Assembly (NCBI GenBank): GCA_964017195.1 | Contig: OZ024891.1 | Location: 804,694-868,693 of the forward strand | Source: Siderastrea radians | Taxonomy: Eukaryota > Cnidaria > Anthozoa > Scleractinia > Rhizangiidae | DNA length: 64,000 nucleotides | Direction: 5' to 3' | In this document: one piece after another, positions 48,061 through 59,345 of the stretch | Numbering within the stretch: position 1 is the stretch's first letter | Layout: every line of letters starts with the position of its first letter | The notes under the pieces: generated by a model | Database searches by the model: none | Told to the model about the DNA's origin: nothing | Seen by the model: the letters and a program-made list of their open reading frames with translations, nothing else | Program-made: the position numbers and the translations under genes

Positions 48061-49635
48061 TTGTGTTGAGACTCTACGTCACTTCCTCTCTTGGCTAACT
48101 CGGCCCAACTCGTCCCAACTCGTCCCAACTCGTCCCGGTCATTTTTGAATTCAGTAATGGCGGCAAGCCGAATTCGAAAATTACGGTTAAAATAATCGGA
48201 CTTCCCGTACGAATTTTGACTCAACACTTTGCACGGTGAGTAATATGTACTTATATTTTCGAAATATAGAGAGAACAAAAAAATTCATATTTTTGATGAA
48301 AGTAGCACTTTAAAAGCCAGAGTTTTTTCGACACGCGCGCACCTTCGCGACCGTACCATCCTCAACAGTAGAATGAACTAAAGCACATAAGTTCTTGTAC
48401 TTTCTCTCCGAGCTGAATCCATAGTGCACTTTTCTTTATCTCCCCTTGCTGAATTTCCGTGTTGAATCATTTCCTTCCTGTCGTAAGCTTCACGATTCAG
48501 TTCGTAAACTATCCTTAATTTAACTTATAACATTTGTCCGTCATGAAACTACGTGACTTGTTCTTTTTCGGTGTATCACAGCGTAATGCCCATTAGAGAA
48601 CTTCAGGAGACAGTTCGTTCTTGCTGTCACCCCTCATTCCAGCACAAAGGCGATACAGGATACCATTCAGCCTAAAAGAGATGAGGTCGTGAAGAACACA
48701 ATCGATTCTCCTTTTTGAACACCATTCCGAGTCCTTTTTGCTCTTTAAAGTGCACGAGTCTGTTATTTCTATGTGTTTATGGACTAACAATTATCCATAT
48801 CCTATTGACCGTCCTCATCCATTCTGTGGTGACTGCCAGACCAAAAGTTCACTTTCCTTGATGTCTGGACAAACACCCTTCGGGTAAAAAACAAACAAAC
48901 AAACAAACACGAATTCGAAGTCGGCGAAGATGCACGTCGTTGTGTTGGCTTCCCTTGAGTGGCTACTGCTATATGACAGCTGGTCTAATATCGACTTCGG
49001 ACGCTGAATTTCTCATTTTGTCCCGCATATTAGCCGCTGAATAAATCCTTATAGGGAAAATCCCGCCCTATTCTCAACGCGTTTAGCTTTTCCATGTAAG
49101 TAAATTATCTATACATTACTCCAGCCAAGCTAATTGATAATGCATTCACGTCATTTCTAAGCTGAGCAAGTCATTGATACCGGTGAATATCAATCAAGTG
49201 AGTAAAATAGCTACAGCATTTTAAGTTTTGAGCTTTAAGTTTGATGTACAATGTTATATGTTATATAAAAGCTTCTTTCACCAAGTCGTTCCCATTCCAT
49301 AAAGAGGTCTGCAAAGAGAAGAAAATATGATAGGAGGAACATCAAAATTAAATGGAGCAACCTTTGTAAAATGGATGATACAACTTTTGGAGTATACTGA
49401 CTCGTTTAGAGTTTCTTTTAAAGTCCATGGCTTAAGTGTTAAACCATCGAATAAAAACCTTTAGCATGTAACTTGGCAGCCCGCAATGCCGGAGGTTAAC
49501 CCAGTTTCTGTTACATAAAGCAACTTTTAGCATAATTACTTCCTGCTGGATGGAATGCTAGGGTATAGCAGGATTATGGGAAGGGAACAATTTATCCTTC
49601 AATCTTCTAACTCGAGTACGACTTGTTAACCATGG
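48061..49635. other. Gene-poor sequence with small tandem repeats
   Basis: Three to four copies of the ten-base unit ACTCGTCCCA lie at about 48107-48138, and an (AAAC)n run at about 48888-48910. No gene is recognised. Confidence 0.5.
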
Positions 49636-49636
49636 A

Positions 49637-49649
49637 CCCCCCCCCCCCC

Positions 49650-49709
<60 letters not shown>
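49637..49709. repeat. Poly-C followed by (AC)n microsatellite
   Basis: About 15 C, then about 28 AC units. The open frame across it is an artefact of the dinucleotide. Confidence 0.95.
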
Positions 49710-49711
<2 letters not shown>

Positions 49712-51418
49712 TAAGGTACATTTTATAATATCGAATTCTTACCGGGGTTTTAACGCCGTTAGCTCGAGGCCCTGTTTCGGCAAGTCCCGAGTAGTCATCA
49801 AAGGCGATTACTATACCCCACGGCCTTTTCTACGTTTTCGCCTGTATGACGCCTGCGATAGAAAAGATGAATCTCATGCTAGTTTTAGTTGTCTGAGCTT
49901 CTCTTCAAGGCAATTCCATGTTCTTAGAAAATCCATAACAAGACTCTCTTATGCCTCTCTTATGCCATACGTTTTTCGTATTCATATCAAGTCACCACGA
50001 CTCAAGCTCAAAAACTCAACAAAAATGTTAAATCAATCTATGAAATGTCTCAAATGCAAGTACAGCCAGCACTTACCCAGTGTTGATAGGGATCAGATGC
50101 CATAACACGATATAAGTCTTGTAAAATGGTTTCCCCGGCATAATGACAATACAAAGAAAAATCCACTTCAAAATTCACCTGAAATTAGCTGGGACGAATT
50201 TCAAGCGTCTCAGACAAAAATCTGCCAGGCGTTCATCTCATCAGATCAGTTCTCGTACACAAACACATGTAAAGACCGCAAATTTCCTTGCCGGCTGTCA
50301 TTACAATTCTTGGTTATCAATTTTTCCCTCTAATCGACCACTGAGAAGATCGAAATGTCGTTTCCAATGAGGCTTGCGCTGGAAATTAAGTTCGATCTCG
50401 AACCCCGGTAAACAAATGCACATATTTGAAAGGAAGCGTGGAGCTGGGAACGAGCATGCTGGGTCAAAAGGAATCTTGGGTAGAGAGGAAATAAAGATGG
50501 AGGATGCCATGAGTCTTTTTCTTCTGCGTTTAGAGCTATGGTTGTTGATGACAAATTTGGGATAGGACTAACGTATTGTGCCAGCTGAAGAGAAGATCAT
50601 TTGAATCGTCCAGAACTCTTACTTTTTGTTGAACTGATGAATGTTTTCAAGATGATGCTCAAGTTTGCAGCAGTATGAAAAGGTGGAGATGGAGAAATTC
50701 GGAGGCAAGTCACATTGCGGAGAAATTTATCCTTTGTTTCCAAAAGCGTTCGTGGAGTTTTTTGCACGTGACAGGAAAGCAGCCAATTGATTACAATTTA
50801 TAATTTCTGAAAAGACCCAAGCTGTTTTGGAGTACCCTGGAGTATCCTGGAAGGTTACCAAAAACTAGAGTTTTATGTTTTCAGTGTAGGCAACATAGCA
50901 TTGCGTTTATGCATGTCATCTCATCTGTTGATGTGTACATGTATATATTTGAAAATGTAATCATGAATGATATGATGACTGTTACTGTTATATTATTGCA
51001 GTATTTTTAGTTTAGTGGTCAATATAAATAAGAAGTTCTCTAGTGTCAACTACATGAATTTCGTATCAAGCAATTTCAGTTGTGATCATTTCCTTTGTGG
51101 GCATAAAGAATACTCTGTTCAATTCGCAGTAATGACAGTAATTGTCACACCTTGGAATTGACTGATTCAATTCAAGTCTGTTTAGTGTTATATTAGTAAG
51201 TTGAGTGTAAATAATAAGATCTGGACATGAAACCTTGTTCTGATGGTAAGGCCCACGGTCTAAAAAGTGAATGTGTGATGGCTGGGGCTTCACTACCTGT
51301 GCACATTCAAATTTAATTTGTTGCATTGATCAAAGGAGGGCGTGGGGACAGAGGTCTTACAAAGGACAACTCCTGGTCCTCGAGGTTGCTGGTTGGGCCA
51401 GGGCCAATTAGAATTCAC
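49710..51418. other. Sequence with no recognised feature
   Basis: Short frames only. I see no domain, RNA gene or repeat. Confidence 0.45.
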
Positions 51419-51610
51419 CCTCAACTTACCTAAAATTGCCCTTATGTTGCCTAAAATTGCCTTACGTCGCCCAAAATTGCCTTAAGTCGCCTAAAATCGC
51501 CTTAAGTTGTCTAAAATTGCTTAAAATTGCCATATCGTTTTGGTGAATTTTGTTTAAGTCGCCTAAAATCGCCTAAAGTCACCTTAAGCCCCCCAAAGTT
51601 ACGGCGACTT
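51419..51610. repeat. ~20-22-bp minisatellite
   Basis: The unit GCCTAAAATTGCCTTAAGTC and its variants occur about eight times, with one interruption near 51528-51556. The last part contains an inverted version (GGCGACTTAAGG). Confidence 0.8.
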
Positions 51611-51934
51611 AAGGTCCCACTGAGTAGGCCTTGTGTTATGCTCTTAACTTATACTATTAAACAATACACTTTGTTAATAAGTCCTCTAGTTATCTGCTCT
51701 ATAACTGACTGTTTTCCTTGTTCCATTATGAATGCAATCTGTACAGTAACATCACGTAACATTCTATTTATTTTAATACTTTTGGTACTGTCAAATTAAG
51801 AGGGATTGAGGGAATGACCAGGAGGAGGAGATTATTTCTAACGAAATCTAAAAGTCACTGCGTCACACGACATTTTCTCCTGAGAAATTTTAACCACCGA
51901 GGCTAAGAATGTGTTTGAATAACCAGAAGAACAA

Positions 51935-51988
51935 CAAGACATCACGTCTTTGATACACATTCGACGCACTTAAAAACTCTAAAACGAT
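51935..51988 (+). mobile_element. Short reversed fragment of the neighbouring L1
   Basis: About 54-60 bases match the complement of 55418-55475 with about two differences, sharing CATCACGTCTTTG and ACATTCGACGCACTTAAAAA. It lies beyond the 3' end of the L1 and in the opposite orientation, so ordinary 5' inversion does not explain it. Confidence 0.6.
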
Positions 51989-52120
51989 ATAAACACTGTT
52001 AAAATTGCGGTATTCCGGTATATATTTCGCTCCTCGAGCCTCGTCATTACCGCGCGGACGGCTGACGAGGCTCAAGGAGCGAAATATATACCGGAATACC
52101 GCAATTTTAACAGTGTTTAT
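51989..52120. mobile_element. Nearly perfect palindrome (58-bp arms, 16-bp loop)
   Basis: The left arm 51989-52046 and right arm 52063-52120 are complementary at 57 of 58 positions. Each arm contains TTGCGGTATTCCGGTATATA and TTTCGCTCC. The loop TTACCGCGCGGACGGC is GC-rich. It is probably a young hairpin MITE or a recently formed inverted duplication. It sits exactly between the reversed L1 fragment and a T-run, with no coding sequence. Confidence 0.8.
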
Positions 52121-52375
52121 TTTTTTTCCAACTCTTTTTTTTAACACTTCATTTACTTGCATTACGTCTAACATACTAACTTACAGGCATAACTTACATA
52201 ATATTTACATACTAACTTACATGACATCATATTTACATAATACATGCCATACATACTACACTTCACTTAAAGAACATTAGTTACATACTAACTTAATAGA
52301 TAACATAACACTTACATAATACTGACATACCATACCTACATACTATATTTTACTTACATTTTTAAAATAAATTTA
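52121..52375. repeat. Degenerate TTACATA-type repeats
   Basis: TTACATACTAACTTACAT-like words recur irregularly over about 220 bp. On the minus strand they follow the L1 3' UTR and may be its expanded tail. Confidence 0.5.
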
Positions 52376-55300
52376 TTGATAGTAAGCAGCGGAAAATGCT
52401 ATATAGCAGTACAACAGAATAGAAAATACAGCATATAGTTATTACATGACATTCGTTACTTTACTTTCAACAATACTAGCTTACATTAACCCCCCCCCCC
52501 CCCCAATAACTGAACTTATTATGCTATCTTTTCGAAACTACATGTACCCTGACTAGCTACCGTTCCACATACGTGGTCCTCAATCCGCAAAAGCAGGAAA
52601 AAATGTCTTTCAAAGATTATAATGTGAGAGGAAAAGGGGGAAATTGTCTATCGTAGGACGAGTACATCGTGTTCTACAGGTCCAAATGTAAAGTCTTGCG
52701 ACTAAGAATAAAAAGTAGAAATACTTGCGAAGAAATGGGTGGGGTTTTAAACCTATAACCAAGGAAGGCGTTAACTCAAGCGAACGTAGAGAAGTTTCAT
52801 TATTGAGCAGCCATTGCTTAAAATTATCCCAAAAGGAGGAAGTTACCGTACAGTTCCAGAAAAGATGGATAAGAGTTTCCTCTTCGAGTTGGCAGAAGCT
52901 GCAAAGGTCGTTGTCGTTCAGATTAATTTTTTTTAAAGAAATTATTAGTGGCCAGTCTCCTGAAGTTTTGATATTTTCGTACATTGAAAAGGTAACTTGT
53001 AAGCAGTCTTCCAGTCAATAGTTTCATTTTCTTCTATCATGCAGTCCACCGACCATTTCGTTTGGCTGTTAACGGGCTGCTTTTGTTTCTTTTCTACAAG
53101 TTTTTTGTATGCAGCTCTATTTGGATTTTTGGCCTTTAAAAACTTATCAAGAAAACTTTCATAGTTGGTGTTTTCGTGAGAGGCGTTGATTATGACCAAC
53201 TGTTTATGGCTGATATTACTCCACAGAAAGATAGAATGTTTGTCTTGATATTATAACGCTCTTTGAATTCAGAGAAGAACTAGAAATCTAGTCTCACTTT
53301 CCATCAAATGACCAATATTCTGTATTCCTTGAGAAGACCATGCTGGATAGTGTATTGGTTTATTATTGACTCGAATGAGAGAGTTTAGCCAGAGATACTG
53401 TGAAAGTAACTGTTCCTTTGAAGAAATATTATCTTCGTAGTTAATATTTGACCAGGTTTGCAGAATTTCTTGCAAGAAAACATCTGATACCTTGAAGTAG
53501 GCTAGCAAATCCTTTTTGTGCAGATTACCTTTGAAGATAGTACCGCCTCCTAAGTCTCTTAATTGTAAATTGAAAAACAGCTTCCATTTTGCATGATCTC
53601 CTGTGTCAAGGTACTTTTAGTACTTCTTAGTTTTAAGGCTTGGGTGAAAAGTCTTATATCAATCATCTTTAGTCCTCCATCTTCGTATTCACTGATCATT
53701 ACATCACGCTTGATCTTGTCACCTTTGCCATTCCACAAAAACTTGAAGAAAAGGGTGTTGACCTCGTCAACAGCACAATGGTTTGTTGGCAAAGGTGACA
53801 AAATATACGTGAGCTGAGAAACAATTAAGCTTTTTAACACTGTGATTTTTCCAAGTAGACTTAATCTTCGCAGTTCCCAGCAGCTCAAGCTTGCCTTGAG
53901 TTTTGTTAACTTTTCATCATAGTTAGCTTTCGTCGTTATCATTGGGTCGGTTGAGAGCCAGACACCTAGAGTTTTGACTTTATTTTTCATCCATTTCAAA
54001 TCATGTTCAGGACACAATTTTTCTTCGCTACCCGCATTGGTGCCAATCCACAGCACTTCTGTTTTTTTTATAATTTAATCGGAGACCTGATATCAAACTA
54101 AAAAGCTCTAATACCTGCAGTGAATTTTGGAAAGATGCCCTAGATCCATCTAGAATAAGAGTTGTATCGTCTGCATATAAACTGATTTTAATTTCCTGTC
54201 CATCAACTGTTATACCTTTGATGTTATTGTCATTTCTTATTGCGTCCGCAAGGACCTCTGCACATAGAATGAACAGATAAGGTGACAGCGGACAGCCTTG
54301 TCTTACCCCTCTTTCTAGTTTGAAAAAATTACTAGACCAGCCATTGTTCAAGATACAGGTTTCTATATCATGATAAAAGAGCTTAATCCAGCTGATAATG
54401 GATGGGCCAAAATTAAAGTGTTGAAAGGTTTTCTGTATGAACGGCCACTCTACTGTATCGAAGGCTTTCTCAAAATCAAGGAAAACTAGAAGCCCAGGGC
54501 AATGTTTTTAGCAGCTGTAAAATTAATGACGCTATCAATAAGTCTGATGTTCTCCCCGATGAATCTACCTTTAAGAAAGCCGGTCTGATCGTTATCAATA
54601 AGTTTAGGAAGTACTTGTTTGAGTCGGTTAGCGACAGCTTTCGTAGCCAGTTTGTAGTCGCAGTTTAACAGAGATATTAGACGCCAGTTTTTAACATAAT
54701 ATGGCTCTGCATCTTTTTTTGGAATGAGTTTAACGATCCCACGCTTCTGAGATACGGATAGTTGCCCTGTTTTATAAGCATAATTGATTGAACCAAGAAG
54801 GAAGTCAGCAATATCATTCCAAAAGATTTTATAAAATTCAGCAGGTAACCCGTCAGAGCCCAGTGTTTTATTGGAATCCATTTCTTTAAGTGCCTTTAGG
54901 CATTCTGCTCTCGTCAAAGAACCCTCGCAGCTATCCTGCTCAATTTGATTTAGTTTCTTTTCTGTAGAAGCCTCGAAGAAGATGCGATCATACTTTTCAT
55001 TAGGGGGGTCAGTTTTTGAGCTGTAAAGGTTTCTATAAAAGGCTTCAGGATAAATTTCTTTATCCGTTGTAACGAAGTTTTCATCGTCTACTTTTAGCTG
55101 GGTGATGGCTCCTTGCTTAAAATGTCGTTTTTCCAAATTCAGAAAGTATTTTGTGTTTTTTCCCCTTCGTTATACCATCTGCATCTAGACCTTAAAATTG
55201 ACCCTTTGGTGCGATACTCAATAATCTTTTCCAGTTCACTTTTTCTAGCCTCGAGGATGCCAAAGGTCTTTGTTTTATCATTTGGATTTATGTGGTTGGA

Positions 55301-55480
55301 TTCAATATAATTTTGCAAAGAATTAATTTCTTCCTCAAGTTCTTCTTCTCGCCTTGACATTTTTGCCTTTTTAGCCGTCGCGTACTTTATTGACTGCTCT
55401 CTATATAGTTTTAGAGTTTTTAAGTGCGTCGAATGTGTGTCAAAGACGTGATGTCTTGTTGTTCTTCCAGACATTTTCTG
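52376..55480 (-). mobile_element. Tx1/L1-type LINE, 5'-truncated and dead
   Basis: The minus strand reads through a linker (SRCRWYNEGEKTQ), then LNLEKRHFKQG, and a reverse transcriptase core with GSDGLPAEFYKIFWNDI, SQKRGIVKLIPKKDAEPYY, NDQTGFLKGRFIGENIRLID, GVRQGCPLSPYLFILCAEVL and SLYADDTTLI. The C-terminal part with WNGKGDKIKRDVMISEYEDG follows down to about 52610. The wording is close to Tx1-clade L1 elements. The catalytic YADD is intact, but frame changes near 55140, 54490, 54040, 53600 and 53250 break the protein. The endonuclease and first protein are missing. A C-run at 52491-52504 lies in its 3' UTR. Confidence 0.85.
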
Positions 55481-55948
55481 CACTGGCAAAGATACTGTGG
55501 GCTCGCCAATGGGCTCACAGTGACCGCGTGTCACGTCCTTCATGGGCGAATTCAGCTTTTGGGTTGAAAGAGATTTTTGTGGCATACAAAATAAAACATG
55601 GAAGGAGATGAAGAGGAAAACTGCTTAAGGTGGATCTACAAGGATCTAATTTGGCAATTTTATAACTGACGGTATATACGCTTTAGAAGTGTTTCAGTTC
55701 AATCACTGTGATGTGTCGTGTGTCTTATTTCCTTAATAATACTCACCGCTAAAATAAACAAGAGCAAAGAAGTAGAGAGCAAACTATTCCAGATAAAATC
55801 GCTGCAATGATCCAAGGCGAGAGTCTAGAAGAATCTGTTGACAGTAACCAACAAAAAAAATTAAATAAATAAAAACAGGTTTTTGTCAATAAGTCATTTC
55901 AGACTAACCAATCGCCACCATGTTTCCCGAGCTGATAGGGAGCCTGGT

Positions 55949-55960
55949 TAGCTCAGTTGG
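55949..55960 (+). other. tRNA-like A box, probable SINE relic
   Basis: TAGCTCAGTTGG fits the polymerase III A box and is preceded by GCCTGGT, but no B box follows within 80 bases. It lies in an intron of the pseudogene. Confidence 0.35.
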
Positions 55961-56435
55961 TATACTGTTTAATATCGGTGCGCTTAGGCGTACATGTGTA
56001 GCACAGACTTTACGTCAAACAACGTGACAGGAACATGAAGGCAAGATCATAAAATGGAGCCACACAAAGAAACAACGTTAATAACGAAAAAACGACAGTT
56101 CCTTACCAGTTACGGGCGTTAAAGTTGTCGATGGTGTTGTACTCAGCGATAACGGAAGAAGCTTTCTTACTGGTAACTTTCCTCCTAGTGTATAAAATGC
56201 CAGATTCCTTGTCTTGTTGCCTGCTTGAAGAGCTTGACTAATACTGGTATTCGACGCATTTGATGATGCATGGAAAGACAGTCGATATCGAAACCCCAAT
56301 CCAGAACTTCCATTGAAGAAGCCTTCAATAATTATTTGTTGAAAACCAGGAAATCGTGACCTGAAGTAAGGCTCGAAAACACTTTCTATGTCTGTAGCTT
56401 GAGCACGAAAATTTGCCGAGTCTGGTTCATTCAAG

Positions 56436-56439
<4 letters not shown>

Positions 56440-56466
<27 letters not shown>

Positions 56467-56687
56467 GTAACTTTTCGGGCCCGGAGCTATATTTTAAAAT
56501 CAAAATCTATAGTACGTTGGCGTAGTTTTTAGCCTGCACATCAGCCCGACTTGTTTAATCAACTTAGAATTTTATTGCTCAGCTTTTAAAACCAACATAA
56601 TTTGAGTCTTTAATGTAAACATAGCGCACATAAAATAGCTTTCCGGGCCCGAAAAGATATCGGGACTTTCGAGAAACGGGCCCCTGG
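56440..56687. mobile_element. MITE inserted in the SEA exon of the pseudogene
   Basis: The left end CCAGGGGCCCGTTTCTCGAA and its complement at the right bound a 248-bp palindromic element. Both arms carry AAAGTCCCG and a CGGGCCCG core. The SEA coding sequence stops at one side and resumes at the other. The exact target duplication is unclear, perhaps 2-3 bp. Confidence 0.8.
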
Positions 56688-57971
56688 AAATTCTCCTCTT
56701 GAATCTCCATTGTGCCTGAAAATTCTACAGGTTGTTGCTCTGAAGAAAAAAACAAAAAGGATTAACAAGGAATTCGCGAGCTGGAAAAGACCGAACTTTT
56801 GAAGTTTTAAAAGCAGGGGGGGGTTTCAGCCCCAGCAGTCACCTCCTCTTCCCTGAGCGAGCAATAATTGGAAAAAATACGACAAATCCCTTATAGCCAG
56901 CGAAATCTAAATTTTCTCGGCTGTAGAAAAAATAGATGAGTAGTGTGAAGCTGACAAGTAGTAAATACAAAGACATTTTGACATAGAGGATACCGTCTGA
57001 AGTTGACATTTTTATTCACAAACTATTTCTCTGCCGAAATTTGAAACAAAATATGTCTTTCCGCTGTTATTAAGCTTATCCAAGAGTGAAAAAAGGCGTT
57101 AACAACTGGTTTGTGATCCCAGCTGTGATGTCGAGCTTTCATTGATGATTGATAGTCCAGCTGACCATTCGATCACTCAAAAGAAAAATGGAATTTCTGG
57201 CGTTTGAGTGGATACGAATTAGCCAGAAATGAAATATTTCTGCGGCACAAGAACAGGGGGACTGGGGCTGGTTTAGTTGAGGTGCAGCATGGGTAGAAAG
57301 GAGAGCTATATAAAAGATGTAAGTCACGTGAGAGATCATTCTAGTCCGACACCTCATACGTGCGACTTTTATTTTAGTTAACGCGGGTGAGGATGTTTGC
57401 AACGTGTAGACTTGTAGGAAGGGCTATTTAGAACTTGAGCCAAGGTTCCTACCCAGATTTCCTGCCGAGTTTTTTCCCCCATCGGGTTTTTTTCAGGCAG
57501 GTTTTTTCTGGCCTCCGTTCTGACAGTAACGTCTTTGTAAACTGTCGCTCAGCTCTGTTTTTATGTTCTGTGCCGTACGTTTGGATGTAATAAGAGGTTA
57601 TAGTATAATTTATTGTTATAGTTCCCGGTGCTCAGCCGAAACCGCCAAAATAAACCTAATGGTTTTTGCTCATGTTGCTTATTGCGTAGTGGAACTGAAA
57701 TCAAGAACGAGATGTCTTAAGCTGTGCTGTTTACCTCAGGACACTGGGGCATTATTCTCGTGTTCGTTAACCAAATTATCTCTTCTTTATAATATCACTT
57801 ACTTACTGAAGACGTTAAATACGAACTAAACGCACCATATTAATTGATATTCTTTACCTATATCACAGTTTTCTCGTTCATAGCCTGGCGAGCAAGTGCA
57901 CCCATATGCATCGCCATCTTCTTCACACGTTCCTCCATTCTGACACGGGTTGGGATTACACACTCCAGCTT

Positions 57972-58526
57972 CTGAGAAAAAAAGGAGACATTTTTTCTCA
58001 ACAATTGTTTCTCGCCAAAAAGATGATTATTGATAGAACTGCACCCTTCTCACCTGAATTCCAGAATTAAAAGAACTAAGGGTTAGTCGTACGTACTGAA
58101 TGATGGCTTAACAAATAAGAAAAACACCAGAATCCTCCAAGTGACTATCATCTTTTATAAATGGTAAAGCCCGAGTGCCTCTACCCAATCCCTCCAAGCC
58201 TTGAGTCACGTAATAGGGTTGTAAATTAAATCTTTAAAGATTACACCCGTCATATTTTCTTTTCTCGGGCGCTGCCCAACATTAAAACATACTTAGGGGA
58301 TACCTTTTAGAGTAAAGTTTGAAGTAAAGTATAGAAAACTCTTTTTATGCGATCTCTTACTTTAAATTCCAACAGGAAAGAAACGCAGCGTGGTCTTCCC
58401 CAAGTAGTCGCAAAAATTGGAGATCAGAGAAATAACCAGTTGTTATTTGTTATTTTTATATGTATTTTGATTATTTATATTGCTGATCAACCGTTCCTCT
58501 GTGTTCCGCACTAACTTAAAAGTAGG
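57972..58526. other. Intergenic or former intron sequence
   Basis: Lies between the pseudogene EGF exon and the DIRS-related inverted arm. No serine-rich or further EGF exon is visible. Confidence 0.45.
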
Positions 58527-58586
58527 AACAAAAAATACAGCAATTCACTGAGAATATTGGATTATGGCCAGAGCGCAACGCCATAA
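58527..58586 (+). repeat. Inverted repeat arm A (DIRS-associated)
   Basis: Sixty bases, including TATTGGATTATGGCCAGAGC and GCAACGCCATAA, match the complement of 62894-62953 with about one mismatch. The two arms flank the tyrosine-recombinase and reverse-transcriptase pieces, as inverted terminal repeats do in DIRS elements. A 104-residue open frame (58564-58878, plus) starts within it; its product is unrecognised. Confidence 0.65.
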
Positions 58587-58875
58587 AACCACTTTATTGA
58601 AGCATTACAAGAATCTTCATCAAAATGAGAAAACACAAACTAGAGTAAGCCGTGCCAGGGTGGCCAACGGTAAGCGAAAACTAAAGAGCAATAGATTTAG
58701 CAACTTTCAAGCGATCACTAACAGTGTGCTTAATACAACGGCTTTTACTAGAGGCACATTTCCAGCCAGCATGCATGTTCAGAAGATCACCAGAAACACT
58801 CCTGCAAGCAGGATTCGACGCGGCACCGGACTGAATACCATGTGTGCCATAATTAGCAATGTCATCTACAAATGG

Positions 58876-58911
58876 TAAGTAAGTAAGTAAGTAAGTAACG
58901 GTAAGTAAGAA
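58876..58911. repeat. (GTAA)n microsatellite
   Basis: About six GTAA units and a short interrupted extension. On the minus strand it is the TTAC-type tail of the LINE fragment that follows. Confidence 0.8.
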
Positions 58912-58989
58912 AAAACTTTATTTAAACACGGAAAATCATCAGTTAATTAAGCTTAATTAAGTAAATAACTAAAACTAATTACAACTGCT

Positions 58990-59345
58990 TTACATGATTG
59001 CCGTGTGGGAATCCGATATATCAGCTATGGTCTTAATAATTTGCTTAAAATTATTTACAGATACAGCATTTTTTAGGCATTTGGGCAAGTTATTCCATAA
59101 CAGCGTCAGCTTTCCCTCAGAGCCTCTCAAGTTATAAACAGAGTGACGCTGAGAGAAAAGACTTTGAAGATAATCTGGGGCAAGTCCATTCATAGTTTTA
59201 AACATCATCAAGGCTTTCTGTTTCTTTCGTCGAAGAAATAACCTCTCCCAGTCGAGGGTGGACAAAGGTGGTTTGAGCTTGTATCAAAGGGTGATTTAGT
59301 AATAACTCTGGCTGCACGATTCTGTAATTTTTGGAGCTTATGGTC
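58990..59345 (-). pseudogene. CR1/L2-type LINE C-terminal fragment
   Basis: The minus strand reads NMLDHKLQKLQNRAARVIT, then after a frame change LDWERLFLRRKKQKALMMF, LLWNNLPKCLKNAV and SDSHTAIM. The same ending occurs at 35296-35823. Only the last ~110 residues remain. Its 5' edge abuts the truncated tyrosine recombinase at about 59345. Confidence 0.75.

Larger units (their letters stand above)
55747..57971 (-). pseudogene. Broken paralogue of the serine-rich EGF/SEA membrane gene
   Basis: Three exons match exons 4-6 of the large gene in order, strand and phase. The EGF exon 57858-57971 reads AGVCNPNPCQNGGTC to GYERENCDI, with donor ATAG/GTAAAG. The SEA exon 56107-56739 starts EQQPVEFSGTMEIQEENF and resumes after an inserted MITE with NEPDSANFRAQ, IESVFEP and FFNGSSGLGFRYRLSF. 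The membrane exon 55747-55834 reads SSRLSPWIIAAILSGIVCSL. It is 88 bases against 89 in the intact gene, so the frame is lost and TAG appears before its GCG/GTGAGT donor. No tail exon is seen, and no serine-rich or signal exon lies within the window. A truncated or GPI-like product cannot be excluded, but a decayed gene is simplest. Confidence 0.75.

Noticed and set aside
49623..50105. 160-residue plus-strand frame starting with Pro and His-Thr runs
   Set aside because: Its start lies in poly-C and (AC)n; the remainder shows no domain.
58564..58878. 104-residue basic plus-strand frame as a host gene
   Set aside because: Its first residues come from the DIRS inverted arm, shared with the opposed copy at 62916, and the rest has no recognisable domain; the GTAAGT at its end is part of the (GTAA)n run.
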